Made by a program: the position numbers and the translations under genes. From an uncultured Peptoniphilus sp. (lineage in GTDB: Bacteria > Bacillota > Clostridia > Tissierellales > Peptoniphilaceae), in NCBI RefSeq assembly GCF_943913915.1, contig NZ_CALUAA010000008.1, positions 11,563 to 75,562 of the forward strand: a stretch of DNA of 64,000 nt, written 5' to 3'. Below the pieces are notes generated by a model. The model ran no database searches. It was not told the DNA's origin and saw only the letters and a program-made list of their open reading frames with translations. Positions 1 through 8,055 of this stretch are shown piece by piece; within the stretch, counting starts at the first letter, position 1, and every line of letters begins with the position of its first letter.

Positions 1-286
1 TATCCAATGCCTTGCCGCCGCCGATGCCGAGGAGCACATCGGCCTCCAGCACGTCTTCATCTGTAGCCAGTCGCTTGATATTTGCCTCCGTACATTCTAC
101 ACCGTAGATTTTTTCTCCGGTAATGGCGATGCCTTCGCCTTTCAGTGCGTGCTCTACCTTCGGTGCAGCGGCATGTAAGGCGCGTTTGCCGCCGATTAAG
201 ACTACTTTTTCGTAGCCTTTTTCCTTCAGTGCCCGGGCGAGATCGGGGTAGCCGTCTTTCGATACGTAATAATTTGGCATTAACAT
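1..286 (-). CDS. Iron-containing alcohol/glycerol dehydrogenase family, N-terminal part (cut by window edge)
   Basis: Reading from 286 down to the window edge gives 95 codons beginning MLMPNYYVSKDG and ending in LLGIGGGKALD. The GGGK pattern at the end is the NAD(P)-binding signature of the iron-dependent dehydrogenase/glycerol dehydrogenase superfamily, and KVVLIGGKRAL near residue 25 fits the first beta strand of its Rossmann-like domain. The ATG at 284-286 has AGGAGG six bases upstream; a second in-frame ATG lies two codons later. The metal-binding C-terminal domain is outside the window, so the substrate cannot be called. The family reading is good; a glycerol dehydrogenase assignment is only a guess. 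Confidence 0.75.
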   Translation of the reverse strand, partial: MLMPNYYVSKDGYPDLARALKEKGYEKVVLIGGKRALHAAAPKVEHALKGEGIAITGEKIYGVECTEANIKRLATDEDVLEADVLLGIGGGKALD

Positions 287-394
287 ATAATTCCTCCTCT
301 TTTGTATAAGGTTCTACCCGTTACTATACTAAAAGGAGTTTCAGTGAACAAGGTGATGAGGATTTTTTTATGATTTTTTAAAAAGAAGTAAACA

Positions 395-419
395 AAAAGC
401 AGAGTCTAACTCTGCTTTT
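395..419 (-). terminator. Intrinsic terminator of the acyltransferase gene
   Basis: GCAGAGT (399-405) and ACTCTGC (409-415) form a perfect 7-bp stem with a 3-nt loop, flanked by AAAA and TTTT, so it can work in both directions. It lies just past the end of the minus-strand acyltransferase gene. Confidence 0.7.
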
Positions 420-479
420 CATCGGTTTGTCGAGGCTCGCTTTTTTTCTGAAAGAGGGCTTTCAGTCCCCGCTTTTTTT

Positions 480-2243
480 CTACCGGTTTCGGAGCCGGTT
501 TTTTATTTCTTTTTTCGGCGGGAGCATATGCTTCGCCACGGTTTGGGCGAACAGATCCATGCCCAGTCCCTTCGGGTGGGTGTGGTCTTTTGTAAAGAGA
601 TCTTCGTGTTCTTTGGCAATGCCGTACCAGTCGATAATGTGAACATTGCTGCGGTTTTTCGCCTCTTCTTTAAATTTGTCGTTGACGCTTGCCTCCCAAG
701 GGTCGGGAATGGCCGTGGTCATTAAATAGACCGGGTGATCGCCGCAAGCATCTAAAAGTTCGGTTAAAACCTTGTGGTTAAAATCGGAATTGGTACCTAA
801 TTGAATGACGATGGGGGCATCGGCTGAAAGGGTCGACAGATCATAAGAAGCGAGGAGCTCTTTGGCGTGTACCATTTGTCGGTTTTTCTTGCCATTCACG
901 GTAAACTTTGGAAGCAAGTTTTGGATATTGACCGCGGTCATCTCCGTAATGCTGTCGCCGATCATAATGCCGTCTCTCGTTTCCAACGTCTTTAAGTCCT
1001 TGGCGGTTAAGGTAAGCTCCGGCCATTTTTCGTTGATTTCACGAATAGGCTCGCTGAGGGCCGCATTTTCCGCCTCGGCTTTTTGTCGCTCTTCTTCCCT
1101 TTTTTGAGCGGCGAGAGCTTCAAGACGGGCCCGTTCCATTTCATTTTCTTTGGGCGTAGGAATGACGATGCCGCCGATAATTCCGAGGAGCAGGAAGAGG
1201 GCGAGGGAGATCCGGGTAATCTGCTTTTTCGGGCCGGTGCGGAAGAGGCGATAGGTTCCTTCCCCTAAGGCGAAGAGTACGGGCAGCTGTAAGAGCACCA
1301 CCAGGTGATAGGAAAGGGCGGTGTGGGAGAAAAGTTGTTGGAACACGAGCATCACCGGATATTGCCAGAGGTAGAGCTCGTAACTTCTCGTGCCGAAATA
1401 GCGGAGCACGGGATTATCCAAAGCCTTTGCTGCACGATTATCGTCCCGCGCCGTAATGAGGAGGAGTAGGCACATAATAAGCGTAAAGAGGAGCATACCG
1501 CCGAAGTAGAGGAAGCTTCCTTCTTTAAACACTAAAAAGTTGAGGAGCATGACGGTGATCAAAAGAGCCGCCAAATTGCTCTTGTTTTTTTGCGGTCTGT
1601 TAAAACTTCCCTTGCAGCCTATCATGCCGGCGAGGGCGCCGATGGAAAAGGAGAAAAATCGCGTATCCGTGCCGTAGTAGATGCGGGTGGCGTCATCCAT
1701 AAAGGGCTTCATTCCCGTCATCAGAAAGAGTGACAGTATACCTGTTACAGCTAAGGAAATAGCGAATTTCTCACGATTTTTGCCGAAGAATTTTCTTAAA
1801 ATCGCCCAAATAAGATAAAATTGAATCTGTGCGGAAAGAGCCCAGAAGTGGGTAAAGGGCAGGAATTTTCCGTGGAGATCGAAATAAGATAGCCCTCTGA
1901 AGATCTGTTGCCAGTTGTTGACGCCGAGGACGGCCGCAATACCGGAGTAGAGGACGTCGTGGAAATCTTCTCTAAAGAAGAGGGCGGCGAAGATAAGGGT
2001 AACGGTCACCACAAATAAGAGGGGCGGCGTTAATTTTATGTATTGCTTTTTAAATTTTTGTAGCGGATCGCCTTTTGAGCCTGACAGATGTTGCACCATT
2101 AAAAGGTAGCCTGAGAGGACGAAAAAAATGACCACGCCCAGATAGCCGCCGCGAATAATATGCGGGTAAAGATGGTATAAAATAACGCCCCAAAGTGCCA
2201 GGGCGCGAATGCCTGTAAACGAGCGGATTTCTCTCGATTGCAT
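480..2243 (-). CDS. OatA-like membrane O-acyltransferase with C-terminal SGNH esterase domain
   Basis: A 587-residue protein with an N-terminal acyltransferase-3 domain of about ten membrane segments (start FTGIRALALWGVILYHL, with the family R and H) and a C-terminal extracytoplasmic SGNH domain. Visible esterase motifs are GDS (Ser431), GTN (483-485) and DHTH (Asp553, His556), a complete triad with Gly/Asn oxyanion residues. This architecture is that of OatA/OafA-type enzymes, which move acetyl groups across the membrane onto peptidoglycan or surface glycans. A charged coiled stretch rich in Glu, Arg and Ala links the two domains. I start at ATG 2241-2243 because GGGAG lies 7-8 bases upstream; the in-frame ATG 13 codons earlier lacks such a site. 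The acceptor, peptidoglycan or another polymer, is not shown by sequence. Confidence 0.85.
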   Translation of the reverse strand: MQSREIRSFTGIRALALWGVILYHLYPHIIRGGYLGVVIFFVLSGYLLMVQHLSGSKGDPLQKFKKQYIKLTPPLLFVVTVTLIFAALFFREDFHDVLYSGIAAVLGVNNWQQIFRGLSYFDLHGKFLPFTHFWALSAQIQFYLIWAILRKFFGKNREKFAISLAVTGILSLFLMTGMKPFMDDATRIYYGTDTRFFSFSIGALAGMIGCKGSFNRPQKNKSNLAALLITVMLLNFLVFKEGSFLYFGGMLLFTLIMCLLLLITARDDNRAAKALDNPVLRYFGTRSYELYLWQYPVMLVFQQLFSHTALSYHLVVLLQLPVLFALGEGTYRLFRTGPKKQITRISLALFLLLGIIGGIVIPTPKENEMERARLEALAAQKREEERQKAEAENAALSEPIREINEKWPELTLTAKDLKTLETRDGIMIGDSITEMTAVNIQNLLPKFTVNGKKNRQMVHAKELLASYDLSTLSADAPIVIQLGTNSDFNHKVLTELLDACGDHPVYLMTTAIPDPWEASVNDKFKEEAKNRSNVHIIDWYGIAKEHEDLFTKDHTHPKGLGMDLFAQTVAKHMLPPKKEIKNRLRNR

Positions 2244-2263
2244 ATGCTCAACTCCCAATAAAA

Positions 2264-2292
2264 AGAATGGTCTTTCGACCATTCTAAGTATA
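2264..2292 (-). promoter_or_regulatory. Acyltransferase -10 element with operator-like dyad at the start site
   Basis: On the minus strand a TATACT -10 (2287-2292) is followed by a perfect 9-bp dyad AGAATGGTC/GACCATTCT (2277-2285 and 2264-2272) separated by GAAA, then a short T run. The predicted transcription start falls inside the dyad, so it may be a repressor operator, or an early terminator-like hairpin if transcription begins further upstream. Confidence 0.45.
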
Positions 2293-2349
2293 ACATATTT
2301 TTAATATATTTTTAATAAAAGCACGTCCCAATAAATTGTTTCGAAAATA

Positions 2350-3528
2350 TTATCGAGCGAGTTGATCTCTTTTGTGGATATTTTTATATCCTAAGATCCA
2401 AAGGGGAAGAATAATCAGTACCCAGTTGAAAATACCCAGGTATTTGTACGCATTTTGAACGATCCACATCAGGCCGAGGGTGGAAACTAAATAGCAGACG
2501 AGTAGGGAGATGACGGCTATAATCGCTTTCTTTTTGACCGGATTGGTTTCGTTTTTCATAACGTGAGGTTCTACACGGGTCACGATACCGAAGATAAAAC
2601 CGACGGCAGTGGTGATAAGTGCGAGGAATAAAAGAATCGGGTATAACACTTTTAAGATGGAAATATCCAATTGATTGACCACGGCGATGGTGGGAAGGGC
2701 GCGGGTTGCTTCATCCAAATAGATATCCGGCATTTGAGAGAAGATTAAAAGACAGATACCTACGAGCATAAGGATGTTCATAATGCAGCCGATGATCATG
2801 GCGCCTTTTGATTCTTCTTTATATTTGCCGCCCTTAAAGGATGCGGTAATGCCGCCGATGGCGCTGATTTGGAATCCGGCGTAGGTTAAAGCCCATAAGA
2901 GTGAGTTGAAAATATTGCCGGGAACCGTTTCATCGGAAGCGGAGATGCCCCATTTTGTTGCCTTCGGGTTGACATAGCCTTCTCTGAAGAGACGGGCGAT
3001 GTCCGGGCCGAATTTAATTAAGCCGGAGACGATTACAATAGAAATAATAGCTAAGATTAGAATCGTCATAATGGTAGCATTTTTTCTGACGAGCTCTTCA
3101 CCGAAGATGACGAGCAGGGTGACAATGACGAGCATGACCATAGATCCTAGAAGTACCGGAAGGCCCAGGTATTGATTGGCTAAAAGCCCTCCCGATGCAA
3201 TGGTAGCGGCGGAAGCGGCGATGGTGGTAATGATAACACTCACATCCATTGCCGGTGTTAAAAATTTGGAATATTTTCCGTAGGCTTCTTTAGACCATGC
3301 GTCGTAGCCCCATTTGTCCGTTTGACGTGCGGTTTCCAAACCGACGTAGTAAGTAATGGCGATCAGAATAAAAGTGAGAATCGGCATTAAGGCACCGAAC
3401 CAACCGTGGTTGGCGAAGAATTGGAGTTCTTGCGTACCGGAAGCAAAACCTGCTCCGCAGTGAGTGGAAAACCAAACGGTGGCGACGCCGAAACTGATGG
3501 AAGTAATGTACTTATTATCGTTTTTCAC
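2350..3528 (-). CDS. YkvI-family membrane transporter (APC/LeuT-fold)
   Basis: A 392-residue polytopic membrane protein with about ten to eleven hydrophobic segments. Its N-terminal segment, with GVATVWFSTHCGAGFASG, resembles the unwound first helix of LeuT-fold carriers, and the overall pattern fits the YkvI family of uncharacterised permeases found in Bacilli and Clostridia. Such proteins are thought to be cation-coupled transporters of amino acids or related solutes; the substrate is unknown. The start is GTG at 3526-3528 with TGGAGG six to seven bases before it. It is a single gene between the acyltransferase and CorA, all three on the minus strand with separate leaders. I am fairly sure of the family, not of the function. 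Confidence 0.75.
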   Translation of the reverse strand: MKNDNKYITSISFGVATVWFSTHCGAGFASGTQELQFFANHGWFGALMPILTFILIAITYYVGLETARQTDKWGYDAWSKEAYGKYSKFLTPAMDVSVIITTIAASAATIASGGLLANQYLGLPVLLGSMVMLVIVTLLVIFGEELVRKNATIMTILILAIISIVIVSGLIKFGPDIARLFREGYVNPKATKWGISASDETVPGNIFNSLLWALTYAGFQISAIGGITASFKGGKYKEESKGAMIIGCIMNILMLVGICLLIFSQMPDIYLDEATRALPTIAVVNQLDISILKVLYPILLFLALITTAVGFIFGIVTRVEPHVMKNETNPVKKKAIIAVISLLVCYLVSTLGLMWIVQNAYKYLGIFNWVLIILPLWILGYKNIHKRDQLAR

Positions 3529-3634
3529 GAGGAACCTCCAATCTCGGAACGAACTTTGTATTTAATGTATCACAATGAAAACCTATTTAAAAGTATCCTG
3601 TATTAAATAGTTTTCAAATAGTGAGGGAAATGAT

Positions 3635-4585
3635 CTAGAGATAATCTTTCCTCTTCAAATAAAAATACATTAACACGATGATCGTCATGGTGAGTCCTAA
3701 GAGCTGCCAAAAAGCGTAAGGGCTTTCGGCGAGAGGGAGAGAGGTGTTCATGCCCCAGAAGCCGCCGATAATGGTGGGAACCGTGAGGAGAATAGTAATG
3801 GAGGTGAGGGTCTTCATGACGTCGTTTAAATTGTTTCCCACGAGGCTCGAATAGAGATCGGAGAGTTTTTCTACCGTAACTGAGGCCTCCTTCACCATAA
3901 CCTGTGCCTGGGTGCTTTCGATCTTTAAATCGTTGAGCAATCGGTTGCGGGTAGGGGAGCTGTTGAGAGTCTCGAGATCGAAAAGGGCATGTAAGATTGG
4001 CTCATTATTTTCTGTGGCCATGGAGAAGCGGATAAGACTCCTGGAAAGGCTGATAAGCTCGCGGATGGTTTCGCTCTTAGTGGAGCGGGCGATGTCCTTT
4101 TCCAATCGCTCGATATGGTTATTAATGCTTTTTGTATAGTCGATATAGGATTTACAAATGTGGTAAGCCAGATCCACGAGATTTTTTTCCTTGGGAAAAT
4201 CATCACTTTCTGTAAGGCGATGGCCCTTTCCCTCTAAAAAATCAGCGAAGGATTGATCGTCATAGTATTTTACCGTGATGATCAGCTTTTCGGTGTTGAT
4301 CATGGCGATGGGGCGAGTTTCGTAAATACCCTCCTCCATTCTTACAGGATAGCGCAGAATAAACAAATCATATTCGGAACAGTAGCGCCCCTCGCTTCTC
4401 GCCACCTCGCTCGGGTCGGCGACGGAAGAAAGAATAGATTCGGGAACGTTATATTCCCCCGATAAGGAGTGGATCTCCTCTTCCGTCGGATTGATCAAAT
4501 GAATCCAACGGCTAGCTCCGTTCTTTGGGGCGTGCTCAGTAGACAGATAATATCGCTGATCGCGATGGCAAACATAATATTTCAT
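3635..4585 (-). CDS. corA: CorA family magnesium/divalent cation channel
   Basis: A 316-residue protein with a long cytoplasmic N-terminal domain, helical through residues 120-250, and two C-terminal membrane helices. The diagnostic GMN motif is at 278-280 within GGFWGMNTSLPL, at the end of the first helix, and the second helix ends in KRKDYL. CorA proteins are pentameric Mg2+ channels of the inner membrane. The length matches the family. Start ATG 4583-4585 has GGAGGAA at good spacing. Its upstream region is shared with the divergent symporter gene, so the two promoters overlap. Transport of Mg2+ rather than Co2+ or Zn2+ is inferred from the family. Confidence 0.9.
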   Translation of the reverse strand: MKYYVCHRDQRYYLSTEHAPKNGASRWIHLINPTEEEIHSLSGEYNVPESILSSVADPSEVARSEGRYCSEYDLFILRYPVRMEEGIYETRPIAMINTEKLIITVKYYDDQSFADFLEGKGHRLTESDDFPKEKNLVDLAYHICKSYIDYTKSINNHIERLEKDIARSTKSETIRELISLSRSLIRFSMATENNEPILHALFDLETLNSSPTRNRLLNDLKIESTQAQVMVKEASVTVEKLSDLYSSLVGNNLNDVMKTLTSITILLTVPTIIGGFWGMNTSLPLAESPYAFWQLLGLTMTIIVLMYFYLKRKDYL

Positions 4586-4640
4586 AAAATTTCCTCCGAA
4601 ACATAAAGTGACGATGTATTTATGGAATTAGTCTCTCTTT

Positions 4641-4669
4641 TTTATAGCGATTTGGTATAATAGATCCAA
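4641..4669 (-). promoter_or_regulatory. Candidate corA promoter
   Basis: On the minus strand TTGGAT (4664-4669) and TATAAA (4641-4646) are separated by 17 bp. It overlaps the divergent promoter for the symporter. Confidence 0.45.
4653..4661 (+). promoter_or_regulatory. Extended -10 promoter of the symporter gene
   Basis: TGGTATAAT (4653-4661) is a consensus TGn-extended -10 with no clear -35, about 40 bp before the symporter start. Confidence 0.55.
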
Positions 4670-4701
4670 GATATTTTACTTTACCCTATTAGGAGGTTAT
4701 C

Positions 4702-5943
4702 ATGACAAACAAAAAGGCCTTTACCCTCGGTCTGATCCCTAAACTTATTATAGCGATCATACTGGGTACTGTCGTCGGTTTATATTGCCCTGAAGTGGTG
4801 ACTAAAATCGCCGTTACCTTCTCCGGTATTTTCGGAAAGTTTTTAAACTTCGTCATTCCCCTTATGATCATCGCATTCGTAGCAAAGGGTATTGCCGATT
4901 TATCGGAAGGGGCGGGCAAACTTCTCCTCGTAACCGTGGGAATCGCCTACGCGTCCACTCTCATCGCCGGAAGTCTCTCTTACGGCATGGCTCATTCCAT
5001 CTTCCCGCGCTTTATTTCTACGGATATGGTACAAAAAATTCAGCAAGCATCTGAAAAAACCCTGGAGCCCTTCTTTGAGCTCCCCTTAAATCCGGCCATT
5101 GAGGTGACGGGCGCCCTTGTGCTCGCCTTTATGATCGGGCTTTGTGTTTCTATTATGCGCACAAAGAAAAGCGGCGAATATTTCTACGGTCTGATCAACG
5201 AATTTAACGAAATGATCAATATGGTATTGGCAAAGGCTATTATTCCCTTGCTGCCCTTCTTTATTTTCGGAAATTTCGCCAATATGGCCTACTCCGGCAG
5301 CGTATTTGCAATTTTATCTATCTTTATTCGCATCTTTGGCTGCATTCTCGTTCTGCATATCCTCTACATCTTTACGATGTTTGTCGTGGCGGGAGGCTTA
5401 ACCGGACGCAATCCGGCAAAGACCTTTGTCAAAATGATCCCCGCGTATCTCACGGCTGTCGGTACCCAATCCTCTGCGGCCACCATTCCCGTCAACGTGG
5501 AATGTAACCGCCAGATGGGCGTTACGCGCCAAATTCGCGAATTCGTAATCCCCTTATCGGCCACCGTTCACTTGCCGGGTTCCATGATTACCCTTACGGC
5601 ATGCGTCTATACCCTGCTCTTTATGTATGACATGCCCCACAGCTACGGTTTGATTCTTCAATTTATTGCCATCTTAGGTATTGCCATGGTAGCGGCCCCC
5701 GGTGCACCGGGCGGCGCGGTCATGAGCGCTCTTCCCTTCCTGCCTGTAGTGGGCGTGGCATCGGATTCACCTTTGGCGACGATTTTAATTTCCCTCTATC
5801 TCACTCAAGACTCCTTCGGTACGGCGGCGAACGTAGCCGGCGACAATGCGGTTTCCATGCTTGTTGAACGCTTCTACTATAAACACATCTTAAAACGTCC
5901 CAAGACGAAAGAAGATGAAATCGAAGCGATGCAAGACATTTAA
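4702..5943 (+). CDS. Dicarboxylate/amino acid:cation symporter (DAACS family)
   Basis: A 413-residue carrier of the GltP/SstT/DctA fold. It opens with a positive MTNKKAFTLGL segment and an N-terminal helix, and has the serine/threonine-rich re-entrant region AVGTQSSAATIPVNVECNR (about 250-270) matching the HP1 tip of glutamate transporters. The C-terminal half has APGAPGGAVM and TAANVAGDNAVSM, corresponding to HP2 and helix 8 residues that bind substrate and Na+. DAACS carriers bring in acidic or neutral amino acids or C4-dicarboxylates with Na+ or H+. The GTQSSAAT signature fits amino-acid carriers, but serine/threonine versus glutamate cannot be settled here. AGGAGG precedes the ATG. Monocistronic, ending in a terminator. 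Confidence 0.88.
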   Translation: MTNKKAFTLGLIPKLIIAIILGTVVGLYCPEVVTKIAVTFSGIFGKFLNFVIPLMIIAFVAKGIADLSEGAGKLLLVTVGIAYASTLIAGSLSYGMAHSIFPRFISTDMVQKIQQASEKTLEPFFELPLNPAIEVTGALVLAFMIGLCVSIMRTKKSGEYFYGLINEFNEMINMVLAKAIIPLLPFFIFGNFANMAYSGSVFAILSIFIRIFGCILVLHILYIFTMFVVAGGLTGRNPAKTFVKMIPAYLTAVGTQSSAATIPVNVECNRQMGVTRQIREFVIPLSATVHLPGSMITLTACVYTLLFMYDMPHSYGLILQFIAILGIAMVAAPGAPGGAVMSALPFLPVVGVASDSPLATILISLYLTQDSFGTAANVAGDNAVSMLVERFYYKHILKRPKTKEDEIEAMQDI

Positions 5944-5973
5944 AAAGATATTGCAGTAAAATATCATCTCAAT

Positions 5974-6004
5974 AAAAAAGTGAGCATATGCTCGCTTTTT
6001 TTGT
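5974..6004 (+). terminator. Intrinsic terminator after the symporter gene
   Basis: AAAAAGTGAGC and GCTCGCTTTTTTT form a stem around a self-complementary GAGCATATGCTC core (5982-5993), followed by a T run. Confidence 0.75.
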
Positions 6005-6240
6005 GGGAAGGTATGTTTTTGTCATGGTTGGAGGGAATATATCCGCACACCCTTATCGGGCGGGCGTCCGTCTAATCTTACCAATCAGCCTTCGCTACGC
6101 TCGGCTTCTTGGAGATTATGGAATACCCATAGGGCACAGGTTGAGACCTGCCACGAAATCATAGATTTCGGGCTAGGGCTTCAGCCCGCCCCTACATGGG
6201 CTTCACTAAGAGTGAAGTTTCTGTGTCGGGAAATTAACTT

Positions 6241-6770
6241 TGCACACTGTTACTTTTAAAAACCATCACAGACCATCCATCTGCTCTCGTAGGGGCGAGC
6301 CTGCTCGCCCGTTAGACGTGAGCGAGAAGATTTACCCGACAGGTAGCCAAACATATTCTTTCCGTGCGTCGGAGGCAATGTATCCGCACACCCCATTCGG
6401 GCGGGCAGGCCCGCCCCTACATGGGCTTCACTGAGAGTGGAGTTTCTGTGTCGGGGAATTAACTTTGCACACTGTTACTTTTAAAAACCATCACAATCCA
6501 TCCATCTGCTCCCGTAGGGGCGAGCTTGCTCGCCCGTTAGACGTGAGCGAGAAGATTTGCCCGACAGGTAGCCAAACATATTCTTTCCGTGCGTCGGAGA
6601 AATATATTTGCGGTTCCCCATCAGGCTTCATGAAAAGTGGTAGTTCTGTATCGGGCAATTAACATTGCACACTGTTACTTTTAAAAACCATCACAATCCA
6701 TCCATCTGCTCTCGTAGGGGCGAGAATGTGTGCCCGCCAGGTAACAAAACAAATTCTTGCCGTGTGTCGG
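6241..6770. repeat. Long-unit module A, three copies
   Basis: Near-identical modules begin TGCACACTGTTACTTTT at 6241, 6466 and 6666. Copies 1 and 2 run for more than 120 bp with few differences and include GGGCGAGC-NN-GCTCGCCC followed by GTTAGACGTGAGCGAG. Copy 3 diverges after the GTAGGGGCGAG of its hairpin and joins the short-unit type. Each copy is preceded by a CTTCAC-N5-GTGAAG hairpin or a decayed form of it. Confidence 0.85.
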
Positions 6771-6775
6771 GGAAA

Positions 6776-7270
6776 TATATTCGCACACCCCTATCGGGTG
6801 GCAGGCTCTCCCCTACACTGCGATGGCGACGTTGTGTGCCCGAGAGGTAACAAAAAATATTCCAGCCCTGCGTTGAAGGATACATATTCGCACACCCCAT
6901 TCGGGCGGGCAGGCCCGCCCCTACATTGCGGTGGGCGGGGATGTGTGTCTGAGAGGTAAGCAAACACAATCTTGCGGTGTATGGGGGAAATCTATTCGCA
7001 CACCCTTATCGGGCGGGCAGGCCCGCCCCTACATTGCGATGGCGAGGATGTGTGTCTGAGAGGTAAGCAAACACAATCTTGCGGTGTATGGGGGAAATCT
7101 ATTCGCACACCCTTATCGGGCGGGCAGGCCCGCCCCTACATTGCGGTGGGCGGGGATGTGTGCCCGCCAGGTACCAAACATCTTTTTGCCGTGCGTTGAA
7201 GGGAATATATTCGCACACCCTTATCGGGCGGGCAGACCCGCCCCTACACTGCGGTGGGCGAGGATCTTTG
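6776..7270. repeat. Short-unit array, five 107-108 bp copies
   Basis: The marker TTCGCACACCC occurs at 6780, 6887, 6995, 7102 and 7210, spacings 107, 108, 107 and 108. Each is followed by the GGGCGGGC/GCCCGCCC hairpin (degenerate in the first copy) and CCCCTACA. Copies three and four are almost identical over more than 90 bp, which points to a recent duplication. Confidence 0.88.
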
Positions 7271-7283
7271 TCCGATTCCAATA

Positions 7284-7309
7284 AAAAAGCGAGCCTGAGC
7301 TCGCTTTTT
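7284..7309 (-). terminator. Intrinsic terminator of the rubrerythrin gene
   Basis: AAAAAGCGAGC (7284-7294) and GCTCGCTTTTT (7299-7309) form a perfect 11-bp stem with a CTGA loop. Symmetrical, so it may also stop transcription from the repeat block. Confidence 0.8.
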
Positions 7310-7325
7310 GTATTTGGATTTAATT

Positions 7326-7907
7326 TTAGTAATTTTCAACGAATAGTTCGAACCATTTTTGGGGATGGTGGCAAGCCGGGCATTCTTTCGGAGCGGTTTT
7401 GCCTTCGTGGATGTAACCGCAGTTGTTACATTTCCAAAGAACGACTTCATCACGTTCGAAGAGTTTGTCTTCTTCTACATTTTCAAGAAGTTTCAGATAG
7501 CGATCTCTATGGGCTTCTTCCACTTCGCTGATTTCGATCCAATCGCTTGCGATGTCGTCGAATCCTTCTTCTTTTGCGATTTTGGCAAAATCGGGATACA
7601 TATTGGTAGCTTCTTCGTTTTCGCCTTCGGCAGCGGATTTAAGATTGCTTGCGGTATCGCCGGTGTGGACCGGGTAGTTCCAATCAACATTGATTTCAGA
7701 ATCGTTTACATCTTTAGCGAGGTGTTTGTAGAAGCGAGCGGCGTGTTCCCGTTCGTTGCGTGCCGTTTCTTCAAAAATGTTTTTAATTTGAACGGATGCA
7801 TCTTTGTCCGCTTGCTTAGCGAATAGCGTGTAGCGCATGCTGGCTTGGCATTCTCCTGCGAAAGAGATAAGTAAGTTCTTTTCTGTTTGTGTACCTTTTA
7901 ATGACAT
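7326..7907 (-). CDS. rbr: Rubrerythrin
   Basis: A 193-residue protein with an N-terminal ferritin-like four-helix diiron domain and a C-terminal rubredoxin-like Fe(Cys)4 domain. Diiron ligand segments are visible as FAGECQASMRY near residue 20, EETARNEREHAARF near 50, and later EEA and EEAHRDRY helices. The rubredoxin domain has CNNCGYIHEG and CPACHHPQKWFE in the last 35 residues. Rubrerythrins reduce hydrogen peroxide in anaerobes with electrons from rubredoxin or NADH. AGGAGG lies six to seven bases before ATG 7905-7907. It is a single-gene unit; with the ferritin 7 kb away it suggests iron and peroxide defence. Family and role are secure. Confidence 0.95.
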   Translation of the reverse strand: MSLKGTQTEKNLLISFAGECQASMRYTLFAKQADKDASVQIKNIFEETARNEREHAARFYKHLAKDVNDSEINVDWNYPVHTGDTASNLKSAAEGENEEATNMYPDFAKIAKEEGFDDIASDWIEISEVEEAHRDRYLKLLENVEEDKLFERDEVVLWKCNNCGYIHEGKTAPKECPACHHPQKWFELFVENY

Positions 7908-7949
7908 ATAATGCCTCCTATGATTTAAGATTATGTCCTGACAGTCTTA

Positions 7950-7958
7950 ATTATACCA
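7950..7958 (-). promoter_or_regulatory. Extended -10 promoter of rubrerythrin
   Basis: The minus strand reads TGGTATAAT at 7958-7950, a consensus extended -10 about 43 bp upstream of the start codon. I see no clear -35 and no convincing PerR box. Confidence 0.5.
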
Positions 7959-8055
7959 TTGAGCTTCTCTTTTGAAACGTTTTTAATTATATAACCTCGT
8001 GATATACTGAAAGATAAGAAATAAACTCAATGATTCATAAAAAAGGAGTATCGCT

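Larger units (their letters stand above)
6036..7270. repeat. Composite tandem-repeat block with GC-rich hairpins, gene-free
   Basis: This 1.2-kb intergenic block separates two convergent genes, each with its own terminator. It is built from repeat units that all contain a perfect hairpin: GGGCGGGC-AG-GCCCGCCC or the variant GGGCGAGC-CT-GCTCGCCC, each followed or preceded by CCTAC/GTAGG. Three long units (about 340, 220 and 175 bp) come first; the first carries an insert with extra small hairpins. Five short units of 107-108 bp follow. Short units look like long ones lacking the middle. Open frames exist on both strands but follow repeat periodicity rather than codon logic, so I call no gene. 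This describes all bases between 6004 and 7284. Confidence 0.85.

Noticed and set aside
480..505. Plus-strand terminator CCGG-type hairpin at the end of the acyltransferase gene
   Set aside because: The stem lies within the last codons of the minus-strand gene and the T run is on the strand that carries no gene; kept out of the feature list as of doubtful function.
6776..7270. Possible CRISPR array
   Set aside because: The period is 107-108 bp, and whole units are alike with no short repeat alternating with unique spacers. No cas genes are in the window.
6240..7284. Repeated open frames on both strands, including three similar ones starting HTVTFKNHH after the first residue
   Set aside because: They follow the DNA repeat units, have no ribosome sites, and overlap each other on both strands. 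The conserved features are hairpins, not codons.
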